64,000 nt of DNA from Aeromonas tecta (lineage in GTDB: Bacteria; Pseudomonadota; Gammaproteobacteria; Enterobacterales; Aeromonadaceae). Shown piece after piece: positions 54,724-63,079 of this stretch. Made by a program: the position numbers and the translations under genes. The DNA lies in assembly GCF_000820185.1 (NCBI RefSeq), contig NZ_CDCA01000027.1, positions 1 through 64,000 of the forward strand, given 5' to 3'. The notes under the pieces were generated by a model. That model searched no databases and had not been told where the DNA came from. It was given only the letters and a program-made list of their open reading frames with translations. Position 1 is the stretch's first letter, and every line of letters begins with the position of its first letter.

Positions 54724-57700
54724 ATGTCAGCCTTCACCCTCTCTTCGGATTGCTATGCCCTGCTCAGCGAGCTGCAACTGCAGCGCGCCGCCAGTACCCG
54801 CTATTTGCAAGATCAGCTGCCGCTCGGGCAGGCGCTGATCGACAAGCTGACTCAATTGCAGCAGCAAGGGCTGGTGCGGCTGCGTGGAGAGCATCAGTGG
54901 AGCCTGACGGCAGAAGGGACCCTGGCACTGATCCTGGCGGTACGCGAAGGTGCATGCCCGATGCCGGATTGGACGCGGGTACCCTCGGTCACCGGGCAGG
55001 AGATGGCGCAGGCGCTGGTGCGTGAGCTCTGCCTGGGGGAGACGGGCCAGATCCCTACCTACTATCAGAGCGCAGAGCTCTTGAGTCTGCTGGATTTGCC
55101 GGATGCCCACCGTCTGTTGTCTGGCGCGAGCCCAGCATGGCAGCAGTTGCTGCTGGAACACTTCGCCCTGCAGGCCCTGCTCGACGCCGAACCTGATGCG
55201 CATTGGCCGCTGGCGAGTGGCGCGGCCGCTTGCGCCCCCGCCCTAGCGAGTCGGGTAGAGGCGCTGGCCGCGGAGTGGGAGTGGCTCTGCGGCAGCCCTA
55301 CCGGCGAGGTGATCACTCACTGGCCCGCCTTGCAACTGTTGGCCGAGCAGTCAGCTGACCAGCCCCTGGCCGAGCGGCTACTCGCCGCGCTTGGCCAGTG
55401 GCAGGGGCAGGAGCCCTGGCCGCGGATGTTCAGCGCCCTGCTCTGGCTGGGGTGGCTGCAACAGGCCGATCTGGTGCTCGCCAACGAGCAACGCAAGAAA
55501 TGGCAACGCAGCCTCGGCAATCAGTGCCCGCTGTTGAGCGATCTGCTGGGGCAGTGGGCCGGTGATCGCCACGGCCAGGCGGTCGGTCTGTTCGATACCC
55601 TGCAGTTGCCGCTGGAAGAGCTGCATTGGGGCTATCTCTGGCTCGATCTCTGTGCCCTCGCGCGCCATGGCGAACAGAGCCCTCAGGTGACCATCTTGCA
55701 CAAGTGGGATCTCTCTCATGTGTTGGAGGCCGAACCCCGTCATCGACTGATGGCCTTCTGTCAGGATCTGCTGCGCGGCTTGCTGGGGCTGGCGGCAGAG
55801 CACCCTCCGCTGCAGCAGTTGCACGTCGCCAGTGAGCCAGATATGACCGACGAGCAAGATGAAGATGACAAGACCCCGGCCTCGGCCAGCTGGCTGAACT
55901 GGCTGCAGGGGCTGGGCCGCTCCAGCGGCGTACGCAAGGCGCAGGAGCGGCTGGTGTGGTTGCTCCATGCCGATGGCCCCGAGCTGGAGTGCAAGATCCA
56001 GAAGCAGAGCACCAAGGGGGAGTGGACCGCTGGCCGCCGGGTCGATCCGGCCCTGCTCTCCACCCAGTATGCCGCTCTGCTCGACGAGGCGGACTGGGCG
56101 CTGGTGCGCACCCTGCCACGGGTGATGAGCAAGTTGCCGCGGGAGGCCTGGGCACCGCTCGCCGATCACCCCCGCCTGTTCAACGCCAAGGGGCAGAAGC
56201 TGCAACTGGCCATCAGCGCCCCCCTGCTGCAGATAGTGGCCACCGAGCAGGGCATGAGCGCCGTGCTGAGCCCGCTTGCCGCGGCGCGCGGGGCGCACAT
56301 AGTGCCCCTGGCCCAGGACCTGTGGCAGCTCATCCTGACTCCGCAGGCGCTGCTGGACAGACTGCCCGCGCTCGAATCCATTCCCCTGTTGCCCGAGGCC
56401 GGGCTGGCGGAGCTGCAGCGCACCCTGGACGCCATCCCCGAGCTGCCATGGCACAGCCAGGTGGCGGGGCTGCAGGGCAATGCCGAACTCGCCCCCTGGC
56501 CCGGGGTGCCCTCGGTCCAGCTGGATTGGCAGGATGGCCAGCTGGTGGTCCAGCTGGTGACCCGGCAGGGGGAGCTGCCACCGTTGCCGCTCGGCAAGGG
56601 GGAGGCCATAGTGCGGCAGGGGGTCAGGGATTATCACTACTGGCAGCGGGATCTCGCCGCCGAGAAGGGCGAGGCCCAGTTGCTGCGCAACCAGCTGCCC
56701 ATCGGGCTGCCAGGCAACGAATGGAAGCTGGAGGGTGAGCAGGCGCTGACCCTGGTCAACTCGCTGCCCGAGCTGGTGGAGGCCGGAGTGGTCATTCACT
56801 GGCATCAGGACAGCGCCCGCCTCAAGAGCCTCGACGAGGCGGCCCTCAGCCTGCGCATCGAGCGGCGCCAGGACTGGTTCCAGATTGAAGGTGCCCTGGC
56901 GCTGGACGAGCACCAGATCCTCGACCTGCGCCTCATCCTGCGCCAGCTGACCCCGGGTCAGCGCACCGTCCAGCTCGACGAGAAGACCAGCCTGATGCTG
57001 AGCGACAAGCTGGTGGAGCGACTCACCATGCTGGGCGCCATGCTGGACGCCGATCAGCGCATCAACAACAAGCTGGCCTATCCGCTGGCCCGCCTGCTGT
57101 CGGCGGTGACCACCGCAGGGGATGATGCCTGGCAGTCGTTGCAGCAGGAGTGGCAGCAGGAGGTGGACTGTGCCCCCGAGCTGCTGACGGCGCTGCGGGA
57201 CTATCAGAAGGACGGGGTGCGCTGGATGGCGACCCTGGCCCACCATGGCTTCGGTGCCTGTCTGGCCGATGACATGGGCCTTGGCAAGACGCTGCAGGCG
57301 CTGGTCGTGCTGCGCATGCGCCAGCATCTCGGCCCGGCGCTGGTGGTGGTGCCCAAGTCAGTGGTCACCAACTGGCAGGAGGAGGTGGCCCGCTTCGCCC
57401 CCGAGCTGGAGGTGGTGGTGTTCGAGCAGCCCTCCGAGCGGGAAGGGCTGATCCGCGATGCCAGGGCCGGCCAGATCATCCTGGTCAACTACGGCATGCT
57501 CGGCAGCCTGGCGCAGGCACTCAAGTCCCGCCGCTGGGCGAGCATGGTGCTGGACGAGGCCCAGCAGATCAAGAATGCCGGCACCCAGCGCGCCAAGCTG
57601 CTGTTCCAGCTCGAGGGGGATTTTCGTCTGGCCCTCTCCGGCACCCCCATCGAGAACCATCTGGGGGAGCTGTGGAGCCTGTTCACCTTCATCAACCCGG

Positions 57701-58545
57701 GTCTGCTCGGCAGCCTCGGCGAGTTCAAGCGTCGCTTCGGCAAGGCGGTGAAGGATCCCCAGCACATGGCGCTGCTGCGGGCGGTGATCAGCCCCTTCAT
57801 CCTGCGCCGCCTCAAGCAGCAGGTGCTGACCGAGCTGCCGGACAAGACCGAGATCATCCATCACATCAGCCTCTCCCCCGAGGAGCGTCAGCTCTACGAG
57901 GCGACCCGGCGCGAGGTGGTGCAGCAGGTGCAGAGCGCCGATGGCCGTGCCCTGATGCACGTGCTGAGCGGCCTGACCCGGCTGCGCCGGCTCTGCTGCT
58001 CCCCCAAGCTGGTGATGCCGGAGTGGAGTCAGACCAGCAGCAAGCTGGACGAGGCCATGGGGCTGCTGGAGGAGGCCATCGACGGCGGTCATCGGGTGCT
58101 GGTGTTCAGCCAGTTCGTCGATCTGCTGAGCCTGCTGCGGGCCCGCATCGAGCAGAAGCAGTGGGACTACTGCTATCTGGACGGCGGCTGCTCCGCCAAG
58201 TCCCGCCAGGAGTCCATCCTGCGGTTCCGTCACGAACCTGTCCCGCTGTTCCTCATCAGCCTCAAGGCCGGTGGCACCGGTCTGAACCTGACCCAGGCCG
58301 ATACCGTGCTGCACCTGGATCCCTGGTGGAACCCGGCGGTGGAGGATCAGGCGAGCGATCGGGCCCACCGGATGGGGCAGACCCAGCCGGTGACCGTGTA
58401 TCGGCTGGTGTGCGAGCAGACGGTGGAGGAGAAAATAGTGGCGCTGCACGACGAGAAGCGGGCACTGGCCGATGGCCTGCTCAGCGGTCAGTCCGAGGTC
58501 CGTGGCCTGGATGTGGAGAGCCTGCGCGCCCTGCTGATGAGCTGA
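54724..58545 (+). CDS. SNF2-family DEAD/DEAH helicase
   Basis: 1273 residues. The C-terminal third is a SNF2 ATPase: CLADDMGLGKTLQALVVL (Walker A, near residue 848), VLDEAQQIKNAG (Walker B DEAQ, near 941), LSGTPIENHLGELWSLF, and a helicase C domain with ISLKAGGTGLNLTQAD, LDPWWNPAVEDQASDRAHR and MGQTQP. The N-terminal 800 residues have no motif I recognise. Related large bacterial proteins are annotated only as SNF2 or DEAD/DEAH box helicases, and their role (chromatin, transcription or repair) is unknown. Convergent with tus. Confidence 0.92.
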   Translation: MSAFTLSSDCYALLSELQLQRAASTRYLQDQLPLGQALIDKLTQLQQQGLVRLRGEHQWSLTAEGTLALILAVREGACPMPDWTRVPSVTGQEMAQALVRELCLGETGQIPTYYQSAELLSLLDLPDAHRLLSGASPAWQQLLLEHFALQALLDAEPDAHWPLASGAAACAPALASRVEALAAEWEWLCGSPTGEVITHWPALQLLAEQSADQPLAERLLAALGQWQGQEPWPRMFSALLWLGWLQQADLVLANEQRKKWQRSLGNQCPLLSDLLGQWAGDRHGQAVGLFDTLQLPLEELHWGYLWLDLCALARHGEQSPQVTILHKWDLSHVLEAEPRHRLMAFCQDLLRGLLGLAAEHPPLQQLHVASEPDMTDEQDEDDKTPASASWLNWLQGLGRSSGVRKAQERLVWLLHADGPELECKIQKQSTKGEWTAGRRVDPALLSTQYAALLDEADWALVRTLPRVMSKLPREAWAPLADHPRLFNAKGQKLQLAISAPLLQIVATEQGMSAVLSPLAAARGAHIVPLAQDLWQLILTPQALLDRLPALESIPLLPEAGLAELQRTLDAIPELPWHSQVAGLQGNAELAPWPGVPSVQLDWQDGQLVVQLVTRQGELPPLPLGKGEAIVRQGVRDYHYWQRDLAAEKGEAQLLRNQLPIGLPGNEWKLEGEQALTLVNSLPELVEAGVVIHWHQDSARLKSLDEAALSLRIERRQDWFQIEGALALDEHQILDLRLILRQLTPGQRTVQLDEKTSLMLSDKLVERLTMLGAMLDADQRINNKLAYPLARLLSAVTTAGDDAWQSLQQEWQQEVDCAPELLTALRDYQKDGVRWMATLAHHGFGACLADDMGLGKTLQALVVLRMRQHLGPALVVVPKSVVTNWQEEVARFAPELEVVVFEQPSEREGLIRDARAGQIILVNYGMLGSLAQALKSRRWASMVLDEAQQIKNAGTQRAKLLFQLEGDFRLALSGTPIENHLGELWSLFTFINPGLLGSLGEFKRRFGKAVKDPQHMALLRAVISPFILRRLKQQVLTELPDKTEIIHHISLSPEERQLYEATRREVVQQVQSADGRALMHVLSGLTRLRRLCCSPKLVMPEWSQTSSKLDEAMGLLEEAIDGGHRVLVFSQFVDLLSLLRARIEQKQWDYCYLDGGCSAKSRQESILRFRHEPVPLFLISLKAGGTGLNLTQADTVLHLDPWWNPAVEDQASDRAHRMGQTQPVTVYRLVCEQTVEEKIVALHDEKRALADGLLSGQSEVRGLDVESLRALLMS

Positions 58546-58571
58546 TGACGGCGGTGGTTGCCCATGTGCGA

Positions 58572-58612
58572 GAGGGGGATGGTCTTGGTGATCATCCCCC
58601 CTCGTCTTTTTT
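58572..58612 (+). terminator. Terminator after the SNF2 helicase gene
   Basis: Stem GAGGGGGATG / CATCCCCCCTC (one bulge) followed by GTCTTTTTT. Confidence 0.85.
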
Positions 58613-58678
58613 CAGGGCTTCAGGGCGCTTATCTCCCGCGTCAGGGCATCTCTGCAACGCGTCTGGCTGAGGGAGCGG

Positions 58679-59578
58679 CTAGCCCTGATAGCGATAGAGA
58701 TGTAGCCGCTCTATGATGGCCTCGCCGCCTATCTTGCGATCCCGCCGCGCCTGGCGCAGCTTGGGCGGGTAGTGGCCGAGGTGGGTGACGCTGGGCGGGG
58801 TGTCCGAGCAGAGCAGCAGCGGCAGGCTCGCCTTGAGCTGCTGCTTGCGCGGCTCCCTGTCCTGCCAGAGCAGGTTGATCATGGGGTGGGTCTTGACCGG
58901 CCGCCGGATCCGCAGCTCGGCGTCGGCGGGCAGACGGCGAATGTCATACACCTCCTGATCCACCATCTTGCTCCACTCCTCGTTGTTGGAGAGCGCCGGG
59001 ATATAGCGGCGGCTGCGCTCCAGCATCTCGAGCACCTGCTCGCAGCTGAGGCGACTGATGCTCTGCTTGTCGGCCCAGGTAAAGCCCAGCGAATGCAGCT
59101 CCCCCTCCAGCAGGGTCAGCTTGCGGTAGACCTGCAGGGTGATGACCCCGGGCAGCGCGCTGTGCACCAGTTCGAACTTCTCATCCCGTCCGCCCGCTTG
59201 TTGCACAAGTGCCTTGAAGGCGAGTTTGTGGCCATTGATCTCTTCGATCAAAGGGGTTAACAGGGCAGCGCTGGCGGCGGGGAAGCGCAGCCAGCCCGGC
59301 AGCCTGTGGGTGGCCTTGGTGGAGCAGCCGGGGCGGGCACTGTGATCCTGATAGGCGGCCAGGGTGGCGGCCAGCGCGGCCTCGCCGCCCAGATAGCCCA
59401 CTTCTATGGTGTCGATGGGATCATGCTCTTCCCCCAATGGCACCGCGGGCAGGGGATAGACATGAGCCTCCAGCGGCTCGAGTTGACCGAGTAGCCGGGC
59501 GAGGCGGGCCAGGGCATCTTCCAGCACCAACATCTGTTGACGCAGGGCGGCGGTGGGAGTAAAGGTATCCATCGGCAA
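58679..59578 (-). CDS. tus: DNA replication terminus site-binding protein Tus
   Basis: 299 residues (E. coli Tus has 309). Conserved blocks in order: HDPIDTIEV, HRLPGWLRF, the segment FELVHSALPGVITLQVYRKL with its core-domain strand, LGFTWADKQSI, LPADAELRIRRPVKTHPM and the C-terminal ERLHLYRYQG. Tus binds Ter sites and blocks replication forks in one direction, so this window probably lies in the terminus half of the chromosome. I found no convincing Ter site at its promoter, unlike E. coli; a LexA-like box is there instead. ATG 59578 is used; ATG 59572 is an alternative. Confidence 0.9.
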   Translation of the reverse strand: MPMDTFTPTAALRQQMLVLEDALARLARLLGQLEPLEAHVYPLPAVPLGEEHDPIDTIEVGYLGGEAALAATLAAYQDHSARPGCSTKATHRLPGWLRFPAASAALLTPLIEEINGHKLAFKALVQQAGGRDEKFELVHSALPGVITLQVYRKLTLLEGELHSLGFTWADKQSISRLSCEQVLEMLERSRRYIPALSNNEEWSKMVDQEVYDIRRLPADAELRIRRPVKTHPMINLLWQDREPRKQQLKASLPLLLCSDTPPSVTHLGHYPPKLRQARRDRKIGGEAIIERLHLYRYQG

Positions 59579-59637
59579 ATCCTGTGGTCGGCGCCATTCT
59601 TGTCCGTGATGGACGAAAAACGGCGCTGGCTAAACTA

Positions 59638-59653
59638 CTGTATAAATAAACAT
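59638..59653 (-). promoter_or_regulatory. LexA-like SOS box upstream of tus
   Basis: CTGT-ATAAATAA-ACAT, preceded by TA, differs from the CTGT-N8-ACAG consensus at one base. It lies 60 bases upstream of the tus start and overlaps a possible minus-strand promoter (TTGTGG, 17 bases, TTATAC). Confidence 0.55.
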
Positions 59654-60093
59654 ACCAGCATGCCACAAGGGCGCCAAGTGCCTCTTCGATCCCCTCCCGG
59701 AGCGAAGTGCAAATGTGATAGCCATTTGAGCGTTTTCTTTTTGTATCTTCCTGTTAAATAAGGATCAATAAAAGATCGCTTGATTAACAACTGGCTGTAA
59801 ACATCAGGTTGCGAGCGGGATCGCCGGAACTGGTAGCTGCATACCTAATTTGGGAAAGTGCATAGTTAGAACTGCACCATGCAGCAGAAAATGCTGCCGG
59901 GGAAATGGCCGGAATAACAAGAGAGTATTGTTGTTTAAAATCAATGGCTTGATGTTTTACTCAAGGCGACTTGCGTCATTAGTTTTACTAATGTCTTGTA
60001 TCAAAATTCGTCAATTGAGACGCCTCCTCTGCCTGACTAAGCTTTGCGCATCAAATCCGAGCCTTGCGCAGAACCAGAAAGAGGAGCCATATC
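59654..60093. other. Intergenic region upstream of the DUF1127 gene
   Basis: About 440 bases without a credible gene. It contains the inverted repeat CATTAG-TTTTA-CTAATG near 59976-59992, which could be an operator for the DUF1127 gene. Coordinates of the repeat are approximate. Confidence 0.4.
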
Positions 60094-60303
60094 ATGGCCA
60101 ACATGACTTATACCGAAGCCGGTTACCAGCATTCCAGCCAATCGAATCTGGCTGCTCGTCTGAAAACGACCGTCCTGACCTGGCTGGAACGCAGCCGCAG
60201 TCGTCGCCAGCTTTCCGAGCTGCCCGCCTACCTGCTCAAAGACATCGGCCTTAACGAAGCCGACCGCTATCAAGAGACCACCAAGCCGTTCTGGCGTGGT
60301 TGA
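60094..60303 (+). CDS. DUF1127 (YjiS-like) small protein
   Basis: 69 residues. The C-terminal DUF1127 motif is clear: RSRRQLSELPAYLLKDIGL, followed by NEADRYQET. Such short Arg-rich proteins are found in most proteobacteria; some influence RNA turnover or phosphate metabolism, but no role can be assigned here. The start at 60094 (MANMTYTEAG) has AGAGGAG 7-8 bases upstream. Single-gene unit. Confidence 0.9.
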   Translation: MANMTYTEAGYQHSSQSNLAARLKTTVLTWLERSRSRRQLSELPAYLLKDIGLNEADRYQETTKPFWRG

Positions 60304-60310
60304 TCAGCCG

Positions 60311-60330
60311 GGCATGGATGCCTCGTTTTT
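60311..60330 (+). terminator. Weak terminator after the DUF1127 gene
   Basis: Short stem GGCA / TGCC with loop TGGA, followed by TCGTTTTT. Confidence 0.55.
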
Positions 60331-60608
60331 CTGCTGACAGTGTTTCGTTGTTGCTAGTGTTGCTTCGCCGATAGTCCCCAGTATTGCCACCGCTGACCTG
60401 ATCTCCCCTTGCACCACCCAGTTTGAATACCCCGTTCGTCCACGCTGCCTGCTCGCCATCCCTATTACGTCATTTGTCATCGTTTGTTATCACATTTGTA
60501 TCCTTACTGTTTGAATTTGTTTAAAAACTGATTTTAAGCCAGAGCGCCTTGCGTATAATCCGCATTGTCTGACATCGACAAGTGTGAACCGACAAGAGGG
60601 TGAGACGG

Positions 60609-61634
60609 ATGATTCCCCAGCATGACTTTTTGGCCCTGACCCGCCGCCACGAGTGGCAGCTTGAGCCCTTTGCATTCGACTTGGCCAACGGCGACAAGGT
60701 GAGCGTGTGGGACACCGGGGTGCTCTGCCTGGAGCCCGCCAGCGGCGCAGGTGATCAACCGGGCGGGCGCAAGGACATAGTGCTCTCCTGCGGCGTTCAC
60801 GGTAACGAGACCGCGCCCATCGAGATCTGCAACCAGTTGCTGACCAGGCTGCTCAGCGGTGAGCTGCAGACCCGCCACCGGGTGCTGTTCCTGTTTGGCA
60901 ACCCGGCCGCCATGAACCTGGGGCTGCGGGAGGTAGAAGAGAACATGAATCGGCTGTTCTCCGGCGCCCACAGCAAGGGGGAGGGGCTGTGCAACCGGGA
61001 GCGGATCCGCGCCATGCGCCTCGAGCAGTATGTGAGCCGCTTCTTCGCAGGCCCCGCGCGGCCCCGCTATCACTACGATCTGCACACCGCCATTCGCGGC
61101 TCGCGCCACGAGAAGTTTGCGGTTTATCCCTTCCCCCACGAGCGGCCCCACTGCAAAGAGCAGGTGCAGTTCCTCGGCGCCTGCGGGGTGCGCACCATAC
61201 TGCTCTCCGGCGGGCCGACCACCACCTTCAGCTATTACAGCTCACACCAGCATGACGCCCACGCCTTCACGGTGGAGCTTGGCAAGGTGCGCCCCTTTGG
61301 CGAGAACGACATGACCCGCTTCATCGAGGCTCGCCAGGCATTGCAGGAGCTGGTGACCCGGGACGAGATGGCGCTTGAGCCCTGGCGGGCGGATGACTTC
61401 ACCCTGTTCGCCATCGATCGGGTGATCAACAAGCGCTCCGAGCAGTTCCGCTTCCTGTTTGCCAGCGATGTGGACAATTTCACCGAGTTTCCCCAGGGGT
61501 TTGTGCTGGCAGAGGACGGGGATCGGCAGTACAGGGTAGAGAAACCGCGGGAGGCAGTGGTGTTTCCCAACGCCAACGTGGCCATCGGCCAGCGCACCAT
61601 GCTGCTGGTGGTACCGACCCGGTTGTGGGAGTGA
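60609..61634 (+). CDS. astE: Succinylglutamate desuccinylase
   Basis: 341 residues. Last enzyme of the arginine succinyltransferase pathway, hydrolysing N-succinylglutamate to glutamate and succinate. Zinc ligands are visible in CGVHGNETAPIE and DLHTAIRGS, with a catalytic Glu in AFTVELGKV. ATG 60609 is chosen because GAGGGTGAG precedes at usable spacing; a GTG at 60600 is too close to it. A TATAAT -10 hexamer lies at 60554-60559. The other ast genes are not adjacent. Confidence 0.95.
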   Translation: MIPQHDFLALTRRHEWQLEPFAFDLANGDKVSVWDTGVLCLEPASGAGDQPGGRKDIVLSCGVHGNETAPIEICNQLLTRLLSGELQTRHRVLFLFGNPAAMNLGLREVEENMNRLFSGAHSKGEGLCNRERIRAMRLEQYVSRFFAGPARPRYHYDLHTAIRGSRHEKFAVYPFPHERPHCKEQVQFLGACGVRTILLSGGPTTTFSYYSSHQHDAHAFTVELGKVRPFGENDMTRFIEARQALQELVTRDEMALEPWRADDFTLFAIDRVINKRSEQFRFLFASDVDNFTEFPQGFVLAEDGDRQYRVEKPREAVVFPNANVAIGQRTMLLVVPTRLWE

Positions 61635-61724
61635 TCTGACACCGATTTTGCCCATTGGATCTGCGGCCTGACTGGCTGCTAGCACCGATCCACGGATGGG
61701 CATGATCCCGTGCCCGCTATGACA

Positions 61725-61750
61725 GGGAGCCCGAAAGGGCTCCCTTGTTC
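61725..61750 (+). terminator. Terminator after astE
   Basis: Stem GGGAGCCC / GGGCTCCC with loop GAAA, followed by TTGTTCG. Confidence 0.8.
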
Positions 61751-61801
61751 GTTTCTGCTCGCCGAAAATCTCATCTTCTTTCTGAAATTAAAGAAGTTTC
61801 T

Positions 61802-61815
61802 ACTGGTCTAACCTG
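61802..61815 (+). promoter_or_regulatory. FadR/PdhR-like GntR operator upstream of the 2-oxoacid dehydrogenase genes
   Basis: ACTGGTCTAACCTG closely resembles the FadR operator core (CTGGTCnGACCAG type) and the general TGGT-N3-ACC pattern of GntR regulators. It lies 15 bases before a TATAAA -10-like hexamer (61831-61836), in the -35 region. Confidence 0.5.
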
Positions 61816-61862
61816 ACGAATTCTCATTGCTATAAAGTTAACATGTTGTTTACATTTTGAGG

Positions 61863-61881
61863 GTCACCTCATGGTGGTGAC
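61863..61881 (+). repeat. GTCACC-N7-GGTGAC inverted repeat in the bkd leader
   Basis: Six-base perfect inverted repeat 25 bases upstream of the E1 alpha start. It could be an operator or a leader hairpin. Confidence 0.5.
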
Positions 61882-61905
61882 GCTGACAACGGCAAGGAGC
61901 CAGTT

Positions 61906-63003
61906 ATGACCCATGTCGACATCCCTTTCCTTCGTTACCTCGATGAGGAGGGGCGCCCGGTCGCGACACTGCCGACCTGGCTGGACAAGGCGATACTGCA
62001 CACCTTCTACCGCAACATGGTGATGGTGCGCAGCTATGACAAGAAAGCGATCGCGCTGCAGCGAACCGGCAAACTCGGCACCTTTCCCTCCCACCTGGGG
62101 GCGGAAGCGGTGGGGATTGGGGTCGGGCTCGCCATGCGGCCAGAGGATGTCTACGTACCCTATTACCGGGACATGCCGACCCTCTATGTGAGAGGCGTGC
62201 CCATGGAGCAAAACCTGCAATATTGGGGCGGGGATGAGCGGGGTAGTGTTTTCTATAAAGCTGATGGCGAATTATCGGAAGATTTACCTATCTGCGTGCC
62301 CATCGCCACCCAGATCACCCACGCCGCCGGCATCGCCGCGGCCTTCAAACTGCGCAACCAACCCAGAGTCGCCGTGGTCACCATCGGCGATGGTGGCACC
62401 TCCAAGGGGGATTTCCTGGAGGGGCTCAACTGCGCCGGGGTCTGGCACCTGCCCATGGTGATGATCATCAACAACAACCAGTGGGCCATCTCGGTGCCGC
62501 GCAAGCTGCAGACCAGCGCCCCCACCCTGGCCCAGAAGGGCATAGGGGCCGGGGTGCGCAGCCTGCAGGTCGATGGCAACGACGTGGTGGCCGTCTATGA
62601 GGCGACCCGCGCCGCCATGGAGCGAGCCCGCAGTGGCAAGGGGCCGACCCTGATCGAAGCGGTCAGCTACCGGCTCGGGGATCACACCACCGCCGATGAT
62701 GCCACCCGCTATCGGGAATCCGCCGAGGTGGAAGCCGCCTGGGCCAAGGAGCCGGTCAAGCGGCTGCGCCAGTTCATGGCCGAGCAGGGCTGGTGGGACG
62801 AGCAGCAGGAGCAGGCCTTGCTGGCGGAAGCCGCTCGTGAGGTCGAGCGCGCCGTCGCCGCCTACGAGGGCACCGCGCCTCAGGCACCGGAGACCTTGCT
62901 CGATTATCAGTTTGCCGAGCTGCCAAAGGATTACCGCGCGCAGCGCCAGCGCATCATCGCCAAGGGCATGCAACTGCACGGCGGGGAGACAGATCATGAG
63001 TGA
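61906..63003 (+). CDS. bkdA1: 2-oxoacid dehydrogenase E1 component, alpha subunit (branched-chain type)
   Basis: 365 residues. TPP-dependent E1 alpha of a branched-chain 2-oxoacid (or pyruvate) dehydrogenase. GKLGTFPSHLGAEA and PYYRDMPTL near the N-terminus, TPP/Mg motif TIGDGGTSKGDFLEGLNCAG ending in INNNQWAIS, and YRLGDHTTADDATRYR near residue 257 carrying the phosphorylation-loop His. AAGGAG precedes the ATG. Its last codons overlap a mini-frame that duplicates the E1 beta start, and the E1 beta gene follows. The substrate is inferred from family resemblance. Confidence 0.9.
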   Translation: MTHVDIPFLRYLDEEGRPVATLPTWLDKAILHTFYRNMVMVRSYDKKAIALQRTGKLGTFPSHLGAEAVGIGVGLAMRPEDVYVPYYRDMPTLYVRGVPMEQNLQYWGGDERGSVFYKADGELSEDLPICVPIATQITHAAGIAAAFKLRNQPRVAVVTIGDGGTSKGDFLEGLNCAGVWHLPMVMIINNNQWAISVPRKLQTSAPTLAQKGIGAGVRSLQVDGNDVVAVYEATRAAMERARSGKGPTLIEAVSYRLGDHTTADDATRYRESAEVEAAWAKEPVKRLRQFMAEQGWWDEQQEQALLAEAAREVERAVAAYEGTAPQAPETLLDYQFAELPKDYRAQRQRIIAKGMQLHGGETDHE

Positions 63004-63079
63004 AATCACACTGCTCGAAGCGGTCCGCCTGACATTGCATCACGAGATGGCTCTGAGCTTGGGGAGGCTGCATGAGTGA
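62996..63079 (+). pseudogene. Duplicated 27-codon start of E1 beta (mini-ORF)
   Basis: Encodes MSEITLLEAVRLTLHHEM then ALSLGRLHE and a TGA. The first 18 residues match the start of the following E1 beta gene (MSEITLLEAINLALHHEM) at 15 of 18 positions, with many synonymous differences. It has its own GGGGAG site 8 bases upstream, its ATG overlaps the E1 alpha stop, and its own stop overlaps the real E1 beta start in the same ATGAGTGA arrangement. It is either a remnant of a partial duplication or a translated coupling leader. Confidence 0.8.

Noticed and set aside
55378..57327. 649-codon minus-strand frame opposite the SNF2 gene
   Set aside because: Q/L/G-rich antisense shadow; the plus strand carries complete helicase motifs.
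59638..59665. Possible Ter site near the tus promoter (TATGTT stretch on the minus strand)
   Set aside because: Only the first six or so bases resemble the Ter consensus; the essential TGTAACTA part is absent. The LexA-like reading fits better.
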